From an uncultured Porphyromonadaceae bacterium (lineage in GTDB: Bacteria > Bacteroidota > Bacteroidia > Bacteroidales > Muribaculaceae): a DNA stretch of 9,478 nucleotides. Location: positions 1 to 9,478 of the forward strand of contig CAMWLX010000110.1 of the NCBI GenBank assembly GCA_947175225.1, given 5' to 3'. The translations under genes were made by a program, and so were the position numbers. This document shows, piece by piece, positions 6,541 to 9,478 of the stretch; position 1 is the first letter of the stretch, and every line of letters starts with the position of its first letter. Under the pieces are notes generated by a model. The model saw only the letters and a program-made list of their open reading frames with translations. It did no database searches and was not told where the DNA came from.

Positions 6541-8430
6541 TCAGTCGAAACTGTAGATACCATATATTCCGTAGTCACGGCTGTCTTTAGGAATCATCGG
6601 TGTGATATCTGGATTCCGCTCAGGTTGCCATGTTCGGATCTTTATTATAGGTTTGTCAGCCTCATTCAGGTCTACAAAGAGGAAGAGGTATCCTTGGTCT
6701 CCATAGTGCTGGGAATAATAGTCTTGTTTTATCTGGATGCCAAAGGTGTTTCCTCCGAATGCAGCTTTCTGAATGTCATTGTCAGAGAAATTAATATTTA
6801 CAAACTCATTGCTGTTAAAGCATCGTTCAAGTTGATTTATATACTCGTCCTTTGTCTTTCTCTGATAAGTATAATCTGTATTTATAGATAAACCTTTAAC
6901 GTCACCTGATGCTTTTTCAATCTTATGCAACTTATGACCTACAATAATATATGCATTGTCGTCAAAAATACTTTTTATATAATCAAGTCTTTTCAAGGCA
7001 AACGCTGTCTTGTAGTTTTCGAGAAAAGTCACGATTACCATTTTTATTGAGTCTCCCCATACATCGCCACCTTGGGAGAAAACATCTCTACGGGCAGCTG
7101 CACCAAGACCGAATGCCACACTTTCAATTTTTTTCTCTGGTGAAAAAGTAAATGTGACATCTTCAACAAAAGTCCTGTTATTATTTTTGAATTTGAATTG
7201 CATCGGTATGCTCCTACAGACTACTCTGTCACCTAATGGATAAAAACCTGGATCAGGATTCCCTATAAGTGTGGCAGATCCATAATCAAGGAGCGCTTTA
7301 TACATTTGCAAACCTTCAGAAGTAAAGTATTCTTCATTGGGAGAGTATTTCTTTTCCTTGATATCTTTAATTATTACGTCTATAATACCCTCATACTCTT
7401 TAGATGCCTTTTTATCAAGAGGAGTGACACCATTGTTTTTCCCTGCTTCTACCATTGCTTGGAGATCCTTCCTTGCATTTTTTTCAACCTTGATTTGGTT
7501 ATGGCCGTTACCAATAGTTTTTTTTGCCTCTGGAAGATTTAACGGTTTGAAATTGCGCATCATCATTTCAAGTTCTCTGTCGCTCATTGCAGATTCAGAA
7601 TACGAGGTCTCAACTACAAGAATTATTTCATTTGGCTTATAGTCGGAAGGAAAAGATATTTTCCCGATGCCATCTTTTATGCCTGTGATAGGGGAGTTGA
7701 TTCTGCCATTCCAATAAGTGAAGTCAAGCCCTTCTGCCGGATTACCCTTATATTTAAATACGAGTTCCATCTCGTTGTCGTCAGAAAGATTAGCAACGCT
7801 TACATCAATATCTTTAAGAATCTCACGCATCTTGGAGGGTATCCAATGAATAAGCAATTCCTCCTTACCATTGATTTTCATTCTGACTTCGGATGGATAC
7901 TGCAGAGAATGAATAAGTACGTATGCCCAATTGAAGAAACGAAGAGCATCGTCTATACGACCTTTTTCTTCAGATCTCAAAGCGGATCTAACATAATCGT
8001 CAACTCGATCTTTTCTTTGAGCAAACATCTTATCGAGCTCGGAACGTTTCATATACCTGATCAGGTAAAAACCATTTTTACCGTCATTATAGGTCTTTGT
8101 CTGCGTATTGTTGATCGTGGCTTGAGAATAAGTATTTAAAACGTATTTAGCATTCTGTTTTGATTCGATTTCACCTGAATTGCCAATTGTCTCTTCAGAA
8201 TCTACAGTGAAACAGCTTTCTACCGTCGTACCAATGTTTGCAAGAAGATTGGCTAGAGCGAGTTTGTCTGCCTCTCCGGGAGAGTCGGCCCAAGCTTCAC
8301 CAAAAATGTATTGAGGATCCGTCTTTATCTTTTCTACCTCAGAGCGTACATCTGCTCTTGCAACAGAAGGAACTAAAGCAAGAAATGCACAAAGAAGAGA
8401 GAATAATAAATTAGAGAATCTTTTAGACAT
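6541..8430 (-). CDS. Exported LPP20-like / NTF2-like conserved protein
   Basis: Function unknown. The 629-residue protein has a clear signal peptide (residues 1-26, cut after VARA), so it should be periplasmic or surface-located; Cys14 does not sit in a proper lipobox. Residues about 40-135 (YIFGEAWADSPGEADKLALANL) resemble the LPP20/FlgT-like domain of Bacteroidetes exported proteins. A charged helical hairpin follows (136-180, like one TPR-type repeat), then a beta-rich segment (205-275). A lysine-rich linker (303-345) leads to a second globular part, and an NTF2/SnoaL-like domain lies at about 462-605, with FLENYKTAFALKRLDYIKSIF and FGIQIKQDYYSQHYGDQGYLFLFVDL as its most recognisable parts. 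No catalytic residues can be assigned. The ATG is 8 bases after the stop of the LRR gene, so the two are probably co-transcribed. The domain calls come from remembered family patterns, not a search. Confidence 0.8.
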   Translation of the reverse strand: MSKRFSNLLFSLLCAFLALVPSVARADVRSEVEKIKTDPQYIFGEAWADSPGEADKLALANLLANIGTTVESCFTVDSEETIGNSGEIESKQNAKYVLNTYSQATINNTQTKTYNDGKNGFYLIRYMKRSELDKMFAQRKDRVDDYVRSALRSEEKGRIDDALRFFNWAYVLIHSLQYPSEVRMKINGKEELLIHWIPSKMREILKDIDVSVANLSDDNEMELVFKYKGNPAEGLDFTYWNGRINSPITGIKDGIGKISFPSDYKPNEIILVVETSYSESAMSDRELEMMMRNFKPLNLPEAKKTIGNGHNQIKVEKNARKDLQAMVEAGKNNGVTPLDKKASKEYEGIIDVIIKDIKEKKYSPNEEYFTSEGLQMYKALLDYGSATLIGNPDPGFYPLGDRVVCRSIPMQFKFKNNNRTFVEDVTFTFSPEKKIESVAFGLGAAARRDVFSQGGDVWGDSIKMVIVTFLENYKTAFALKRLDYIKSIFDDNAYIIVGHKLHKIEKASGDVKGLSINTDYTYQRKTKDEYINQLERCFNSNEFVNINFSDNDIQKAAFGGNTFGIQIKQDYYSQHYGDQGYLFLFVDLNEADKPIIKIRTWQPERNPDITPMIPKDSRDYGIYGIYSFD

Positions 8431-8438
8431 TGCTTCAC

Positions 8439-9478
8439 TTATTTTACTAATACTTTTTTATTTGCTACAATATATATACCTGAAGACAAACCGTCGATAC
8501 TGATGACCTCGTTTGGCAGGGCGATCATTTTTGAAACGCATCTTCCTGAAAGATCCAAAACCGGCACTTCAGCTTTTATAGGAGAGCAAATTAAGATTGA
8601 TTTGTTTTCACTCCATATCCTCATTTGAAGGGAAGATATTTCTGCAGTAGACAATGATGAATCCATTACAGGTATTTTACTAATACTGGAGGTTCCCAAC
8701 ATATAAGCTTCGAATGGTCTGACACTTCTTAACCCCATGACGAATACGCTTCCCGGTTCATTTCCTTCAAAATAATCTTCATTTACTACCATAGCTCCAT
8801 TTTCAGAAGTGTTGTTCAAGAAATTGGGATAGAAACATAATTCAGGATTTAAGGCATCACCTTTCTCCGAAGGTGATGATTCAATTGTAATGTCAGATGC
8901 TGAGAAAGTTACATTCCCCTCTATATTATATGGAGAATAATAGGCCTCATTATTCGGCATTGCTATCAAATAGGGAATGTAAGATTTGATCTCCGTTTCA
9001 GGTTGCCATCCATTATCGGCTCTATATAGCCAAAAGCGTTTTGACATATCATTACCTTCCATATTTCCAAAGGGATAGAGCATATCAGTCTGGAAAGAAA
9101 TATTCTTAACATCAAAAGGCAAAGCGATGGTTTCCCATCCATAGCATCCGTCGATAGCTGTTTTCTTTGAAAATCTCTTGACATAAGAAATGTTTTTAGC
9201 CTGGAAGTCCTTAGGACAATACCAAGGATGATCTTCGTTCAATAATATAGGATTGTTGCATATCCCATCTTTGATTACGTTGACACTATTGTTGTCATTC
9301 GTATAATTGACCCCATTGATGTAGAACAGAACTCCGTTACCTCCCAGATCATCATTAATCACAGTAGACATTTCAGAAGAGACGTCAGTTTCAGCATTCC
9401 AAATTACTGCGCAAAGATCCTTGTTGTTCATGAAAGCATTCTTTCCTATCGACTCAAGTCCTTTAGGAAGACTAATGC
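8439..9478 (-). CDS. Leucine-rich-repeat (BspA-like) surface protein, C-terminal part
   Basis: The gene is cut by the right edge; about 345 residues are visible. The frame stays open upstream of the first in-window ATG (9431), and those codons read ISLPKGLESIGKNAF, a textbook LRR_5/BspA repeat, so that ATG is internal and not the start. After this last visible repeat comes a region of about 200 residues containing YGWETIALPFDV, a module I associate with Bacteroidales surface proteins. The C terminus has VLDLSGRCVSKM and then GIYIVANKKVLVK, the pattern of the type IX secretion (Por) sorting-tail family. BspA-like proteins are exported and often bind host or matrix components; that role is a family expectation only. 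The signal peptide and promoter lie outside the window. The LPP20/NTF2-like gene follows after 8 bases. Confidence 0.85.
   Translation of the reverse strand, partial: ISLPKGLESIGKNAFMNNKDLCAVIWNAETDVSSEMSTVINDDLGGNGVLFYINGVNYTNDNNSVNVIKDGICNNPILLNEDHPWYCPKDFQAKNISYVKRFSKKTAIDGCYGWETIALPFDVKNISFQTDMLYPFGNMEGNDMSKRFWLYRADNGWQPETEIKSYIPYLIAMPNNEAYYSPYNIEGNVTFSASDITIESSPSEKGDALNPELCFYPNFLNNTSENGAMVVNEDYFEGNEPGSVFVMGLRSVRPFEAYMLGTSSISKIPVMDSSLSTAEISSLQMRIWSENKSILICSPIKAEVPVLDLSGRCVSKMIALPNEVISIDGLSSGIYIVANKKVLVK

Noticed and set aside
8353..8430. Lipoprotein signal on the LPP20-like protein (Cys14)
   Set aside because: The residues before Cys14 are SLL, with leucine at -1, which does not fit a lipobox, while VARA at 23-26 is a good signal peptidase I site.
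9184..9431. ATG at 9431 as the start of the right-hand gene
   Set aside because: The frame continues upstream to the window edge and encodes a clear LRR repeat, so the gene is truncated by the window and not a short complete gene.

Overview
The window looks like part of a Bacteroidales chromosome, most like a gut Muribaculaceae/Prevotella-type genome (taxon inferred, not proven). Four things support this: genes have A-rich leaders and no strong Shine-Dalgarno; a promoter fits the Bacteroidetes TTTG / TAnnTTTG consensus; the AddB-like nuclease has no Walker A; and the right end encodes a BspA-type leucine-rich-repeat surface protein with a C-terminal sorting-like tail. No tRNA, rRNA, CRISPR array, insertion sequence, integrase or phage gene is visible. 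Most of the window is chromosomal housekeeping.

Left part (1-3321): a large minus-strand gene (104-3220) encodes an AddB-like PD-(D/E)XK nuclease with all four cysteines of the AddB-type Fe-S cluster. Its stop codon lies inside a 22-bp perfect palindrome (54-107). The remaining 53 bases hold a second, imperfect hairpin and an open frame of uncertain meaning that leaves the window. Overlapping divergent promoters at about 3242-3290 separate this gene from holB.

Middle part (3322-6433): three plus-strand genes follow. They are holB (DNA polymerase III delta'), a sugar-phosphate nucleotidyltransferase, and galE (UDP-hexose 4-epimerase). The last two are separated by only 6 bases and probably form a UDP-sugar supply pair: the transferase would make an NDP-hexose and GalE would interconvert the gluco and galacto forms. 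A 107-base convergent gap with two hairpins ends this block.

Right part (6541-9478): two minus-strand genes 8 bases apart are read leftwards. The upstream gene runs off the right edge and encodes the C-terminal part of a secreted LRR (BspA-like) protein. The downstream gene encodes a 629-residue exported protein with an LPP20-like N-terminal domain, a helical hairpin, a beta-rich middle and an NTF2/SnoaL-like C-terminal domain. This pair is the least understood part of the window, and its function cannot be told from sequence alone.

I do not see convincing evidence of a new multi-gene system. The best second-look items are the palindrome at the addB end, the hairpin in the holB leader, the nucleotidyltransferase-galE pairing with a non-tyrosine gatekeeper in GalE, and the LRR / LPP20-NTF2 pair.
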